From: Prevotella sp.
GTDB lineage: Bacteria > Bacteroidota > Bacteroidia > Bacteroidales > Bacteroidaceae
DNA length: 64,000 nt
Assembly (NCBI GenBank): GCA_017557185.1
Contig: JAFZAP010000054.1
Span: 1-64,000, forward strand
Direction of reading: 5' to 3'
Shown piece by piece: positions 1 through 8,434 of this stretch. Each line of letters begins with the position of its first letter. The stretch's first letter is position 1. The translations under genes and the position numbers were made by a program. The notes below the pieces were generated by a model that searched no databases, was not told the DNA's origin, and saw nothing but the letters and a program-made list of their open reading frames with translations.

Positions 1-1
1 G

Positions 2-676
2 TGCGGTGCGGCATCGCCGCGCCTTTCCTCCCTGCCGCGCCTTTCCTCCCTGCCGCGCCCTTCCTCCCCGCCTCTCCCCTCCGAGCACCGCCTCAAGCCC
101 GACGACCGCAAGCATGGCCTTCTTTTCGAGCGTGGCTACAACGACCTGATTGCCAAGGACTACGACATGCTCCCCCGCCTCGTGGCCTATGTGAAGGACA
201 ACCCCCGCCGTCTGCTGTTGAAACGCGAGCATCCTGACCTCTTCCGCGTGCGTTTTGGCCTGCGCATAGGCTTGCAGAACTATGCCGCCATCGGCAACCG
301 CTTCCTGCTGCAACGTCCGGAACGTATCCAGGTACAACTGTCGCGCCATTTCACTGAGAAGGAGATCGACCAGCGAGTGAACCAATACCTCAACCTTGCG
401 CGTCATGGAGCCGTATTGGTTTCTCCTTCCATCTCTATAGGCGAGCAGCGAGTCATGCGGGCAGCAATGGACGAAGGCCTCCCCCTCATCTTCCTCTCCC
501 CCCGCGGCTTTACGAGCTTCACACGCCCAGGACTCGGCTTCCTCGAGGCCTGTGCTGCCGGCCACCTGCTCATCCTCGCCCCTTGGGAGCACCAGAACAA
601 TAAGACCCCTCTCACACGCGAGATGTGTCTCGCCCTGAATGAGATGGCAGAGGAAATATGCCGCTCAGACTGTTAA
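2..676 (+). CDS. Probable Y1/REP-associated transposase, 3' part (5' end outside window)
   Basis: An open frame enters from the window edge and gives 224 residues with no convincing start inside. The part from about codon 38 (HGLLFERGYNDLIAKDY, then DNPRRLLLKREHP and AIGNRFLLQRPERIQVQ) resembles the C-terminal half of proteins that are often annotated in Bacteroidales as IS200-like or REP-associated transposases. That match is from memory of the family. The catalytic HUH part would lie upstream and cannot be checked. Near the left edge the frame crosses three 18-bp tandem units (17-70) read as a Leu/Ser/Pro-rich stretch, probably an insertion between domains. The internal ATG at 167 is not a likely start because the similarity begins before it. 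Genes of this type act on palindromic REP-like sequences, and palindromes of that kind occur elsewhere in the window. Confidence 0.5.
   Translation, partial: CGAASPRLSSLPRLSSLPRPSSPPLPSEHRLKPDDRKHGLLFERGYNDLIAKDYDMLPRLVAYVKDNPRRLLLKREHPDLFRVRFGLRIGLQNYAAIGNRFLLQRPERIQVQLSRHFTEKEIDQRVNQYLNLARHGAVLVSPSISIGEQRVMRAAMDEGLPLIFLSPRGFTSFTRPGLGFLEACAAGHLLILAPWEHQNNKTPLTREMCLALNEMAEEICRSDC
17..70 (+). repeat. Three 18-bp tandem units inside the transposase-like frame
   Basis: Two identical units (CCGCGCCTTTCCTCCCTG at 17-34 and 35-52) are followed by one with two changes (53-70). The length is a multiple of three, so copy-number change would keep the frame. They encode a low-complexity Leu/Ser/Pro/Arg stretch. 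Confidence 0.8.
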
Positions 677-690
677 TTTCCCATAATTCC

Positions 691-721
691 TTGACCGAGT
701 GACAAGAAATCGCTATCTTTG
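691..721 (+). promoter_or_regulatory. Bacteroidetes-type promoter of the DUF3467 gene
   Basis: TTGACC at 691 and TATCTTTG at 714-721 match the -33 TTG and -7 TAnnTTTG boxes with 20 bases between them. Transcription would start near 728, ahead of the ATG at 761. This also rules out the in-frame TTG at 719 as the translation start, because it lies inside the -7 box. Confidence 0.7.
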
Positions 722-760
722 CGCTGCAAACAACAAATAGAAACTAATTACAATACAGCT

Positions 761-1087
761 ATGGCAGACAACAACCAGAAACCTCAGGGACCGCAACTCC
801 AGCTGAACCTGAAACCAGAGATCGCAAGCGGCGAGTATTCAAATCTCGCTCTGATCACTCACTCCCACACCGAATTCATCATCGACTTCGCCCGCCATCT
901 CCCCGGCATGCAGCAGCCGGAGGTGTGCAGCCGTGTCATCATGGCGCCCGAACACGCCAAGCGCCTCCTCGGAGCACTACAGGAGAACATCTACAAGTAC
1001 GAGCAGCAGTTCGGCAAAATCGAAATTGCAGGACAGCCCATGCAGCGCACCATCGCACCCTTCGGTACAGGACGGGGCGAGGCGTAG
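761..1087 (+). CDS. DUF3467 family protein
   Basis: A 108-residue protein starting MADNNQKPQGPQLQLNLKP. The sequence matches DUF3467, a small cytoplasmic family common in Bacteroidetes and of unknown function. The conserved parts are visible as ANLALI-like SNLALITHSHTEFIIDF in the first half and RVIMAPEHAKRLLGAL followed by an ENIYKYEQQFGKI helix. The ATG at 761 is chosen because the promoter -7 box lies at 714-721 and the family starts here. It is a single-gene unit: the next gene begins more than 600 bases downstream, after a 22-bp repeat array. No catalytic residues are known for the family, and no function is proposed. Confidence 0.85.
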   Translation: MADNNQKPQGPQLQLNLKPEIASGEYSNLALITHSHTEFIIDFARHLPGMQQPEVCSRVIMAPEHAKRLLGALQENIYKYEQQFGKIEIAGQPMQRTIAPFGTGRGEA

Positions 1088-1117
1088 GGAAAGAGCCTCT
1101 CTTTCACATAGTGTCGA

Positions 1118-1293
1118 AAAGCATAACTCCCCATTGCCTAGAGCATATCTCTCTGATGGCTGGAGCATTGCTTTCGAGGTCGCGGAGCAATGCTCTAGCA
1201 GTCCGAAAGCAATGCTCTAGCTGTTCGAAAGCATAGCTCTTGCAGTTTGATCGTATTGTTCCAACTGTCCGAAAGCATGGATTTCACCACCTG
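1118..1293. repeat. Array of eight 22-bp units with palindromic cores (array 1)
   Basis: Units begin exactly every 22 bases at 1118, 1140, 1162, 1184, 1206, 1228, 1250 and 1272. Each has a conserved first part of the form RRAGCAWWGCTCT (for example GGAGCAATGCTCT, AAAGCATAGCTCT), in which GAGC and GCTC form a short palindrome, and a variable 9-base second part. It starts 30 bases after the DUF3467 stop codon. Related arrays with the same period lie at 24730-25036 and 47789-47942. The first and last units are the most diverged. Confidence 0.85.
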
Positions 1294-1555
1294 TAGGGAC
1301 GGGGTTTAGTCCCCGTCCGCAAGCTGTCTTGCTGATGGGCAATGAAGCCCTTCAGAAGAAAACGGTACTATGTTAGGTTAAAATGCGCGAAAAGTGTTTT
1401 TGTGGATAATGGCGAGAAAAACATAAAAAGTCCCGGTTGTTAATGAAATAAAGGGAAAACAGGCGCTGCCGCACAGTCGGCAGCGCCTGTTTGCGTGATG
1501 GGCGAAATGTTATTTTTCGTTAAATATTTGTCGGCCGATGAAAATAATCGTGCTT
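1294..1555. other. Intergenic stretch before rpsL
   Basis: This gap between the repeat array and the rpsL promoter holds a short GC-rich palindrome (GGGACGGGG/CCCCGTCC, around 1297-1319) and the strong hairpin at 1457-1492. No open frame with convincing coding character was seen on either strand. Confidence 0.5.
1457..1492. terminator. Perfect 15-bp hairpin, possible terminator
   Basis: The arms AAACAGGCGCTGCCG (1457-1471) and CGGCAGCGCCTGTTT (1478-1492) are exactly complementary around a 6-base loop. There is no long T run on the + side. On the - strand the stem is followed by a pyrimidine-rich stretch. It separates the DUF3467 region from the ribosomal operon promoter and could insulate it. 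Confidence 0.5.
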
Positions 1556-1590
1556 TTGTTGATGTATTTGTGGAAAAGTTCGTAACTTTG
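1556..1590 (+). promoter_or_regulatory. Promoter of the rpsL (str) operon
   Basis: TAACTTTG at 1583-1590 fits the -7 box. TTG at 1559-1561, 21 bases before it within TTTTGTTG, fits the -33 box. The start of transcription would be near 1597, giving a leader of about 105 bases before the rpsL ATG. Confidence 0.7.
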
Positions 1591-1702
1591 CAGCCCGAAA
1601 TGCAGTATTGTATCCTTTCGCAAGGGAGGGGGGCGATATGTGCTCTCGTAAAATGTTGATAACAAACGAAATAAATATATATAAATCAAAAAAAGTAAAA
1701 TT

Positions 1703-2083
1703 ATGCCTACTATTTCACAATTGGTAAGAAAAGGCAGAAAGGTGCTCGTAGACAAGAGCAAGTCGCCCGCGCTGGACGCATGTCCGCAGCGCCGCGGCGT
1801 ATGCGTGCGCGTCTACACGACGACTCCTAAGAAGCCTAATTCGGCAATGCGTAAGGTTGCCCGTGTTCGTCTGACAAATCAGAAGGAAGTGAACTCCTAC
1901 ATCCCCGGTGAGGGTCACAACCTTCAGGAGCACAGCATCGTGCTGGTGCGCGGTGGTCGTGTGAAGGATCTCCCCGGTGTGCGCTATCACATCGTTCGCG
2001 GTACGCTCGATACCGCCGGTGTCGCTAACCGCACCCAGCGCCGTTCGAAGTACGGTGCCAAGCGTCCGAAGCAGAAGAAGTAA
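1703..2083 (+). CDS. rpsL: 30S ribosomal protein S12
   Basis: This 126-residue protein of the 30S decoding centre is full length. The diagnostic loops are present: [13 protein letters not shown] (Lys43/Lys44, counting Met) and [13 protein letters not shown] (Lys88, Asp89). These are the positions at which streptomycin-resistance changes are known, and the residues here are the usual sensitive ones. Asp89 corresponds to the residue methylthiolated by RimO in other bacteria. It is the first gene of the str group and has a Bacteroidetes promoter about 110 bases upstream. A 325-base gap separates it from rpsG, much longer than the other gaps in the cluster. Confidence 0.98.
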   Translation: MPTISQLVRKGRKVLVDKSKSPALDACPQRRGVCVRVYTTTPKKPNSAMRKVARVRLTNQKEVNSYIPGEGHNLQEHSIVLVRGGRVKDLPGVRYHIVRGTLDTAGVANRTQRRSKYGAKRPKQKK

Positions 2084-2408
2084 GACGACGCAATGAACGC
2101 TGATGGTGGTCGGCGGTTTATAAGATTCAAGTTGAGGAGTTGGTAAGCATGCGTGACGCAGAACTTCGGAACTCATTCAGTTAGGAGGAAAGCTGATAAG
2201 ACTTGGACTTTAACGCTTGAAAGCTCATAGGCCGCCGAGCACCATTTTCTACAGAACAACTACACATTATTTATATTTATAATCGTTTTGCTGGAGAAAA
2301 GCCGCGGACAATGTCCCGGCAGTTGTTAAAAAGGTTGAGTAAATGTCCGGGTGCGGACGTTGAAGAACATGAAGACAGCCCCATGCAGAATTAATTTTTC
2401 AAAACAAA
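2084..2408 (+). other. Long rpsL-rpsG spacer with long-range base pairing
   Basis: This gap has no coding frame. Two 14-base segments, 2103-2116 (ATGGTGGTCGGCGG) and 2232-2245, are complementary at 13 of 14 positions across 115 bases, and shorter GTCC/GGAC-containing segments recur around 2305-2365. In Escherichia coli S7 controls its operon through the rpsL-rpsG spacer. Whether this spacer is the equivalent control site is inference. Confidence 0.4.
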
Positions 2409-2885
2409 ATGAGAAAAGCAAAACCCAAAAAGCGTCTGGTATTGCCAGATCCAGTGTTCAACGACACGAAGGTGTCGAAGTTTGTGAACCATCTGATGTA
2501 TGATGGTAAGAAAAACATCTCGTACGAGATTTTCTACAGTGCCCTTGATATCGTGAAGGCCAAGATGGCCAAGGAAGAGAAGTCGCCGCTTGAGATTTGG
2601 AAGCAGGCCCTCGACAACATCACCCCGCAGGTGGAGGTGAAGAGCCGTCGTATCGGTGGTGCTACCTTCCAGGTGCCTACTGAGATCCGTCCCGATCGCA
2701 AGGAGAGTGTTTCGATGAAGAATATGATCAACTACGCCCGCAAGCGTGGCGGTAAGGGCATGGCTGAGAAGCTGGCTGCTGAGATCATGGACGCCTATAA
2801 CAACCAGGGTGGTGCCTTCAAGCGTAAGGAGGATATGCACCGCATGGCTGAGGCTAACCGCGCATTTGCCCACTTCAGATTCTAA
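2409..2885 (+). CDS. rpsG: 30S ribosomal protein S7
   Basis: This 158-residue protein organises the 3' domain of 16S rRNA and lies near the exit site of the small subunit. The N-terminal [17 protein letters not shown] and the [20 protein letters not shown] loop, which contacts mRNA and rRNA, are clear. The length is as expected. The start is the only ATG compatible with the family N-terminus. S7 is the autoregulator of the str operon in enterobacteria, and the long structured spacer before this gene would be the place to look for such control here. Confidence 0.98.
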   Translation: MRKAKPKKRLVLPDPVFNDTKVSKFVNHLMYDGKKNISYEIFYSALDIVKAKMAKEEKSPLEIWKQALDNITPQVEVKSRRIGGATFQVPTEIRPDRKESVSMKNMINYARKRGGKGMAEKLAAEIMDAYNNQGGAFKRKEDMHRMAEANRAFAHFRF

Positions 2886-2957
2886 ATTCGCGTTTGCAGG
2901 TAAGTAGCTAAGGTAAAAAGATTCAGGAAAGATAATAACAACATTTTAATATAGAAA

Positions 2958-5075
2958 ATGGCAAATCGCGACTTACATTTGACTCGCAACATCGGTATCA
3001 TGGCTCACATCGATGCCGGTAAGACAACAACTTCAGAGCGTATCCTGTTCTACACGGGTAAGACCCACAAGATCGGTGAGGTGCACGACGGTGCCGCCAC
3101 CATGGACTGGATGGCTCAGGAGCAGGAGCGTGGTATCACCATCACTTCTGCTGCAACAACATGTAACTGGAATTACGACAATAAGCAATTCAAGATCAAT
3201 CTGATCGACACTCCGGGGCACGTGGACTTCACCGCTGAGGTGGAGCGCTCGCTCCGTGTGCTCGACGGCGCTGTGGCCACCTACTCGGCTGCCGACGGCG
3301 TGCAGCCTCAGTCGGAGACCGTCTGGCGCCAGGCTGACAAGTACAACGTCCCCCGCATCGGCTACGTGAACAAGATGGACCGTTCGGGTGCTGACTTCTT
3401 CGAGACTGTTCAGCAGATGAAGGACATCCTGGGTGCCAACCCCTGCCCAGTGCAGATTCCCATCGGTGCCGAGGAGAACTTCAAGGGCGTGGTGGACCTC
3501 ATCAAGATGAAGGCTATCCTGTGGCACGATGAGACCATGGGTGCTGAGTATGAAGAGGAGGAGATCCCCGCCGACTTGGTGGACGAGGCCAACGAGTGGC
3601 GCGAGAAGATGATCGAGCAGGCCGCCAACTTCGACGACGACCTGATGGAGAAGTACCTCGAGGGTCAGGAGATTTCGGAGGCACAGATCATCGCCGCCCT
3701 GCGCAAGGGCTGCTGCTCGATGGAGGTCACCCCGATGGTGCTTGGTTCGTCGTATAAGAACAAGGGTGTGCAGCCCCTGCTCGACTATGTGTGCGCTTTC
3801 CTGCCGTCGCCCCTCGACACTGAGGCTGTGATGGGCATGAACCCGAACACCGACGAGGAGGAGGGCCGCAAGCCCAGCGACGACGAGCCCACAGCCGCCC
3901 TGGCATTCAAGATTGCCACCGATCCCTACATGGGTCGCCTGGTGTTCTTCCGTGTCTATTCGGGTAAGGTGACTGCCGGTAGCTACGTCTATAACCCCCG
4001 CTCGGGCAAGAAGGAGCGCATCAGCCGCCTGTTCCAGATGAACTCGAACAAGGAGATTCCCATGGAGTCGATCGACGCTGGCGACATCGGTGCCGGCGTG
4101 GGCTTCAAGGACATCCGCACGGGCGACACGCTCTGCGATGAGGATCACCCCATCGTGCTGGAGTCGATGACATTCCCCGACACGGTGATCTCGATTGCCG
4201 TGGAGCCGAAGAGCCAGGCCGACATCGCCAAACTCGACAACGGACTTGCCAAGCTGGCCGAGGAAGACCCGACGTTCACCGTTCGTACCGACGAGCAGAG
4301 TGGCCAGACCATTATCTCGGGTATGGGTGAGCTGCACTTGGATATCATCATCGACCGCCTGAAGCGCGAGTTCAAGGTGGAGTGCAACCAGGGTAAGCCT
4401 CAGGTGAACTACAAGGAAGCTATCACGAAGACCATCGAGAACTATCGCGAGGTCTACAAGAAGCAGACGGGTGGACGCGGTAAGTTTGCCGACATCATCG
4501 TGAATGTCGGACCGAAGGATCCCGACTACACCGAGGGCGACCTGCAGTTCATCAACGAGGTGAAGGGTGGTAACATCCCCAAGGAGTACATCCCCTCAAT
4601 CCAGAAGGGCTTCGAGACTGCTATGAAGAATGGTGTGCTCGGTGGCTATCCGATGACTGGCCTGAAGGTGACCGTCGTCGACGGTTCGTTCCACCCCGTG
4701 GACTCCGACCAGCTGTCGTTCGAGCTCGCTGCCATCAATGCCTATCGCAACATCTGCCCGAAGGCCGGCCCCGCTCTGATGGAGCCGATCATGAAGGTGG
4801 AAGTGGTGACGCCCGAGGAGAACATGGGCGACGTGATCGGCGACCTGAACAAGCGTCGCGGTCAGGTGGAAGGCATGGAAGAGGCCCGTTCGGGCGCCCG
4901 TGTCATCAAGGCCAAGGTTCCCCTGGCAGAGATGTTCGGCTATGTCACCGCTCTGCGTACCATCACTTCCGGTCGTGCCACCAGCTCAATGGAGTACGAC
5001 CACCACGCAGCCCTCTCGAGCTCGATCGCCAAGGCTGTGCTGGAAGAGGTGAAGGGTCGCGCCGACCTGGTGTAA
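2958..5075 (+). CDS. fusA: Translation elongation factor G
   Basis: A 705-residue GTPase that drives ribosomal translocation and, with ribosome recycling factor, subunit splitting. The GTP-binding motifs are intact: [15 protein letters not shown] (P-loop, from about residue 17), [12 protein letters not shown] (switch I), DTPGHVDF and NKMD. Domain II, the domain III-V region with the GMGELHLDI motif, and the [15 protein letters not shown] segment of domain V follow in order. The length is normal for the phylum. It lies 72 bases after rpsG. No tuf gene follows, in contrast to enterobacteria; the next gene is rpsJ after 215 bases. Confidence 0.98.
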   Translation: MANRDLHLTRNIGIMAHIDAGKTTTSERILFYTGKTHKIGEVHDGAATMDWMAQEQERGITITSAATTCNWNYDNKQFKINLIDTPGHVDFTAEVERSLRVLDGAVATYSAADGVQPQSETVWRQADKYNVPRIGYVNKMDRSGADFFETVQQMKDILGANPCPVQIPIGAEENFKGVVDLIKMKAILWHDETMGAEYEEEEIPADLVDEANEWREKMIEQAANFDDDLMEKYLEGQEISEAQIIAALRKGCCSMEVTPMVLGSSYKNKGVQPLLDYVCAFLPSPLDTEAVMGMNPNTDEEEGRKPSDDEPTAALAFKIATDPYMGRLVFFRVYSGKVTAGSYVYNPRSGKKERISRLFQMNSNKEIPMESIDAGDIGAGVGFKDIRTGDTLCDEDHPIVLESMTFPDTVISIAVEPKSQADIAKLDNGLAKLAEEDPTFTVRTDEQSGQTIISGMGELHLDIIIDRLKREFKVECNQGKPQVNYKEAITKTIENYREVYKKQTGGRGKFADIIVNVGPKDPDYTEGDLQFINEVKGGNIPKEYIPSIQKGFETAMKNGVLGGYPMTGLKVTVVDGSFHPVDSDQLSFELAAINAYRNICPKAGPALMEPIMKVEVVTPEENMGDVIGDLNKRRGQVEGMEEARSGARVIKAKVPLAEMFGYVTALRTITSGRATSSMEYDHHAALSSSIAKAVLEEVKGRADLV

Positions 5076-5290
5076 GGAGCCTATCCCTGACCCTGCCCTC
5101 CGTCGCAAATGGGGATTTGCTCCCCTTTGTGGGGCCGCAGCCACGCCGGTGGCTGCTCTGAAGCCCCAGTCGCCCGAAAAGGAGGGGGGCCTGGGAATGG
5201 CAACAAGAAAAAAAACAATTGCCGTTGAGCAAATGACTCTTTAGCGGCAAAAACAGTTAATAACAAATCATTAAAATCGTAAATTTAACA

Positions 5291-5596
5291 ATGAGTCAGA
5301 AAATTCGTATCAAGCTGAAGAGCTACGACCACAAATTGGTCGACAAGTCAGCAGAGAAGATTGTGAAGGCCGTGAAGGCTACGGGTGCTGTTGTCAGCGG
5401 TCCGATTCCCCTTCCCACCCACAAGCGTATCTTCACCGTGAACCGCAGTACGTTCGTCAACAAGAAGGCCCGCGAGCAGTTCCAGCTCTCGAACTACAAG
5501 CGCCTCATCGACATCTACAGCTCGACCGCCAAGACTGTCGACGCTCTGATGAAGCTCGAACTCCCCAGCGGTGTAGAGGTTGAGATCAAGGTTTAA
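5291..5596 (+). CDS. rpsJ: 30S ribosomal protein S10
   Basis: This 101-residue protein begins [18 protein letters not shown] and contains [17 protein letters not shown], both diagnostic of S10/NusE. It sits in the 30S head and, as NusE, takes part in transcription antitermination. In most bacteria rpsJ is followed at once by rplC. Here a strong terminator follows within 33 bases and two non-ribosomal genes intervene, so rpsJ is the last gene of the str unit and not the first of the S10 unit. Confidence 0.97.
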   Translation: MSQKIRIKLKSYDHKLVDKSAEKIVKAVKATGAVVSGPIPLPTHKRIFTVNRSTFVNKKAREQFQLSNYKRLIDIYSSTAKTVDALMKLELPSGVEVEIKV

Positions 5597-5628
5597 TACC
5601 TCTTCGTAGATTTCAAGAATCTTATCAT

Positions 5629-5670
5629 AAAGCGGTGTGTTCATCATGGATGCACCGCTTTTGTTTTTTT
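5629..5670 (+). terminator. Rho-independent terminator after rpsJ
   Basis: AAAGCGGTG (5629-5637) pairs with CACCGCTTT (5653-5661), and the stem is followed by a T-rich run to 5670. It starts 33 bases after the rpsJ stop codon and marks the end of the str transcription unit. Confidence 0.85.
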
Positions 5671-5737
5671 AACGTTTCACGATGCAAGGATCTGAAGTGC
5701 TTGGCGTTTTATTTGCAGAACAAAATGAAAGAAGTAT

Positions 5738-6154
5738 ATGAAGATGAAGAAACTAACGGTCTACCTGATGCCTTTGCTCATGGCTGTGATGGTGGCAGGG
5801 TGTAGCGACGATGAGAAAGATGTCGTTGTGAGTGATAGTAACATAGTCGGAGAGTGGATGGCGAGCCATCATAGTGTGAATCCTAACTACTTTGATACTG
5901 CCGACATGTGGAATTTCACCTTTCATGCCGACGGCACAGGCACGGGCAGCCCATTTCCTGTAACGGGAGCCTTCAAGTATGAAATAGATGGGAATCACAT
6001 CACTATGCGTCTCATGAACACCGAAGCCTACTATGGCCGGATTGTTTTTGAGTTCAAGGTGGTGAGTATGTCGAAAGACATGATGGAATGGGAGGAGATT
6101 CCAGATAAAGACTGGGGCGACAATAGCTTGTACTTGATATTTAGACGCAAATAA
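5738..6154 (+). CDS. Small lipoprotein, lipocalin-like, function unknown
   Basis: This 138-residue protein has a basic start, a hydrophobic stretch and a lipobox VAGC with Cys22, so it should be exported and lipid-anchored. The mature part has an IVGEWMASH segment, a TFHADGTGTG segment and a closing LYLIFRRK strand, a layout shared with the lipocalin-like lipoproteins of Bacteroidetes (a comparison from memory). It lies between rpsJ and the serpin gene, 4 bases before the serpin ATG, so the two are almost certainly co-transcribed. A weak TTTATTTG box at 5708-5715 could be its promoter. A role linked to the serpin, for example as partner or immunity factor, is a guess from position only. Confidence 0.75.
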   Translation: MKMKKLTVYLMPLLMAVMVAGCSDDEKDVVVSDSNIVGEWMASHHSVNPNYFDTADMWNFTFHADGTGTGSPFPVTGAFKYEIDGNHITMRLMNTEAYYGRIVFEFKVVSMSKDMMEWEEIPDKDWGDNSLYLIFRRK

Positions 6155-6158
6155 ATTT

Positions 6159-7475
6159 ATGAAAAAGATTCTTTTTTTATTTGTAGCCGTCGTACTGAGT
6201 GTCGGTATGCTCTCGTGTTCTTCATCAGAAGAAATGAGCGAAGGTCTGGGTGAGGCGAAGAGGGTGGTGGACATGTTGGAGAAGACACAGCCCATCGAGT
6301 TGACGCAGGAGCAAAGACAATTTGCCTACGACAACAACCGGTTCACGCTGAACTTCCTGAAGACGGTGAACGAAACCGACCGCAGCGGAAAGAGCTTTAT
6401 CTACTCGCCGCTCAGCATCACCTATGTGCTGGGAATGGTGAACGATGGTGCCGCGGGCGACACTGAGCGGGAACTGGAACAGACGCTGGGTTTCCACGAG
6501 GGAGGCATACAGGCGGTGAACGACTATTGCAAGAACCTCATTGACAATCTGCCGAAGGTAGATGAACAGGTGACGCTCGACATTGCCAATGCCTTGTTCG
6601 TAAACAAGAATATCGCTACACTGAAACCGCTGTTCCAGCAGGACATGCTGACGTATTACGACGCTAAAGCCGAAGCCCTCGACTTTATGTCGCCAGCTAC
6701 GCTCAGCCACATCAACGACTGGTGTAAAGAGAAAACCAAAGGAATGATTCCCTCCATTCTTGACGAGGTAAAGCCTGATGTGGTGACTTATCTGCTCAAT
6801 GCCATCTACTTCAAAGCCGACTGGGCTTCGAAGTTCGAAGAGAAGTACACCAAAAATGAAATGTTCGCCACAAAAAGCGGAAAGAAGGAATTGCCCTTGA
6901 TGCATCAGAACGTGATTATCAGCTATCTGAAGAACGATACCTATTCTGCGGTGATCATTCCCTACGGTTCAGGCTTGTGGAATATGACGGTGCTGCTGCC
7001 AGAGGAAGGCAAGACGACCGACGATGTCATCACAGAGGTGGCGAACAGTTACACGTTGAACGATCCTGGCTGGTGTCACACAGGGGAAAACACGTTCCAG
7101 GGCTATGAGGTGGATTTGAAGCTTCCACGCTTTGAAACGGAATCGGATACCGACGATGCAGGAGGTCTCATCGGCCTCATGAAGAAAATGGGCATCCATC
7201 TGGCATTCGACCAGAACTTTGCGGAGATACCCAATATGTGTGAAAAGGGGAGTGTCTATATCAGCATGATGAGGCAGAAAGCCAAGGTGAAGGTCAATGA
7301 GGAGGGATCGGAAGCAGCTGCCGTCACCATTGCCGGAGCAAACTATACAACGTCAGTAAGCCCGACCTTTTCTTATCCCAAGGCCGTGTTCCATGCCAAC
7401 CGCCCCTTCGTCTACGTCATCAGAGAAGCCTCCTCGGGCGTAATCCTTTTTGTGGGCAAGTATTCGGGAGAATAG
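6159..7475 (+). CDS. Lipoprotein serpin (serine/cysteine protease inhibitor)
   Basis: A 438-residue serpin with a lipoprotein signal (lipobox LLSC-type, Cys20). The serpin core is clear: FIYSPLSITYVLGMVNDGAAGDTERELEQTLGF near residues 80-115 in parts, a NAIYFKADW segment, and the C-terminal signature AVFHANRPFVYVIRE. The reactive-centre hinge reads EEGSEAAAVT (about 381-390), with small residues as in inhibitory serpins. The loop runs to about 398, and the cleaved bond is perhaps near a Tyr-Thr-Thr segment. It is probably displayed outside the cell and traps foreign proteases such as host or competitor enzymes. The target is not predictable. Its position within the ribosomal superoperon is unusual. 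Confidence 0.95.
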   Translation: MKKILFLFVAVVLSVGMLSCSSSEEMSEGLGEAKRVVDMLEKTQPIELTQEQRQFAYDNNRFTLNFLKTVNETDRSGKSFIYSPLSITYVLGMVNDGAAGDTERELEQTLGFHEGGIQAVNDYCKNLIDNLPKVDEQVTLDIANALFVNKNIATLKPLFQQDMLTYYDAKAEALDFMSPATLSHINDWCKEKTKGMIPSILDEVKPDVVTYLLNAIYFKADWASKFEEKYTKNEMFATKSGKKELPLMHQNVIISYLKNDTYSAVIIPYGSGLWNMTVLLPEEGKTTDDVITEVANSYTLNDPGWCHTGENTFQGYEVDLKLPRFETESDTDDAGGLIGLMKKMGIHLAFDQNFAEIPNMCEKGSVYISMMRQKAKVKVNEEGSEAAAVTIAGANYTTSVSPTFSYPKAVFHANRPFVYVIREASSGVILFVGKYSGE

Positions 7476-7500
7476 CGAGACTTCCGCATCGGAGTCGCAA

Positions 7501-7533
7501 GCGGCATGCCAGACATCACATCTGGCATGCCGC
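7501..7533 (+). terminator. Hairpin after the serpin gene, probable terminator
   Basis: GCGGCATGCCAGA (7501-7513) and TCTGGCATGCCGC (7521-7533) form a perfect 13-bp stem with a 7-base loop, 26 bases after the serpin stop. Only a short CTTTT follows. With the promoter at 7607 it separates the serpin unit from rplC. Confidence 0.7.
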
Positions 7534-7606
7534 GAGGTCTGCTCTTTTAGCACGTGCGAAAAGAGTTGTTTTTGTTAAATATTCATAAAAGTTTATGCGC
7601 TAGCCA

Positions 7607-7636
7607 TTGTTTTCTAAAGAAAAAGTCGTACCTTTG
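7607..7636 (+). promoter_or_regulatory. Promoter of the S10/spc ribosomal operon before rplC
   Basis: TTG (7607-7609) and TACCTTTG (7629-7636) are separated by 19 bases, an excellent match to the Bacteroidetes consensus. Transcription should start near 7643, leaving a leader of about 175 bases before the rplC ATG at 7819. Confidence 0.85.
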
Positions 7637-7723
7637 CACCCGCAAATAGCGTATTGCGCTGGCTCGAAAGCTATCAATACCCTGAAAGAGAGCGACTTAG
7701 CCTTCAATTGCGAAGAAGCGAGC

Positions 7724-7778
7724 GTTTCTTTTTAAGCGGGTTTGTGTGTGCGGGTTTGCGCGGCGCTTAAAAAGAAAC
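7724..7778 (+). promoter_or_regulatory. Perfect inverted repeat in the rplC leader
   Basis: GTTTCTTTTTAAGCG (7724-7738) and CGCTTAAAAAGAAAC (7764-7778) are exactly complementary over 15 bases and enclose a 25-base G/T-rich loop. It lies within the predicted 5' leader of the rplC operon, 40 bases before the start codon. By analogy with L4 or L3-linked control in other phyla it may bind a ribosomal protein, but that is inference. Confidence 0.6.
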
Positions 7779-7818
7779 AGAATATATTCACATTTTATTA
7801 TTTAATTTTTTAACTGAA

Positions 7819-8433
7819 ATGCCAGGATTAATTGGAAGAAAAATCGGAATGACTTCCGTTTTCAGTGCCGACGGTAAGAATGTACCGTGTACTGTTATCG
7901 AAGCTGGTCCTTGTGTCGTTACTCAGGTGAAGACCGTCGAGAAGGACGGTTATGCAGCCCTGCAGTTGGCTTATGGTGAGAAGAAGGAAAAGAACACCAC
8001 GAAGCCGATGATGGGTGTGTTCAAGAAAGCCGGTACGACTCCGAAGGCCCACTTGGCCGAGTTCAAGTTTGACGAGGAGCACAACCTCGGCGACACCATC
8101 ACCGTCGAGCTCTTCGGCGATGCTGATTTCGTCGACGTGATCGGCACCTCGAAAGGTAAAGGTTTCCAGGGTGTTGTGAAGCGCCATGGTTTCGGTGGCG
8201 TAGGCCAGGCTACCCACGGTCAGGACGACCGCGCCCGCAAGCCGGGATCAATCGGTGCCTGCTCGTACCCCGCTAAGGTGTTCAAGGGCATGCGCATGGG
8301 CGGCCAGATGGGTGGCGACCGTGTGACAACCCAGAATCTCAGAGTGTTAAAGGTCATCCCGGAGCACAACCTGCTTCTCGTGAAGGGCAGCTGCGCCGGA
8401 TGCAAAGGTTCAACCGTATTAATTCAGAAGTAA
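7819..8433 (+). CDS. rplC: 50S ribosomal protein L3
   Basis: A 204-residue early-assembly protein of the 50S subunit whose extended loop reaches the peptidyl transferase centre. [15 protein letters not shown] at the start and the [16 protein letters not shown] loop are diagnostic. The Gln of GGQMG is the residue methylated by PrmB in enterobacteria. It is the first gene of the long co-transcribed ribosomal block and has its own promoter and a structured leader. One base separates its stop from the rplD ATG. Confidence 0.98.
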   Translation: MPGLIGRKIGMTSVFSADGKNVPCTVIEAGPCVVTQVKTVEKDGYAALQLAYGEKKEKNTTKPMMGVFKKAGTTPKAHLAEFKFDEEHNLGDTITVELFGDADFVDVIGTSKGKGFQGVVKRHGFGGVGQATHGQDDRARKPGSIGACSYPAKVFKGMRMGGQMGGDRVTTQNLRVLKVIPEHNLLLVKGSCAGCKGSTVLIQK

Positions 8434-8434
8434 G

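Noticed and set aside
719..760. A longer DUF3467 protein starting at the TTG codon
   Set aside because: The TTG lies inside the promoter -7 box, so it would not be transcribed.
1118..1293. A CRISPR array
   Set aside because: The repeat core is 13 bases and the spacers are 9 bases, far below any CRISPR geometry.
5076..5290. A further GC-rich palindromic element between fusA and rpsJ
   Set aside because: Words such as GGGGATTTGCTCCCC and GGAGGGGGGCC are present, but the order does not match the family well enough to call a copy.
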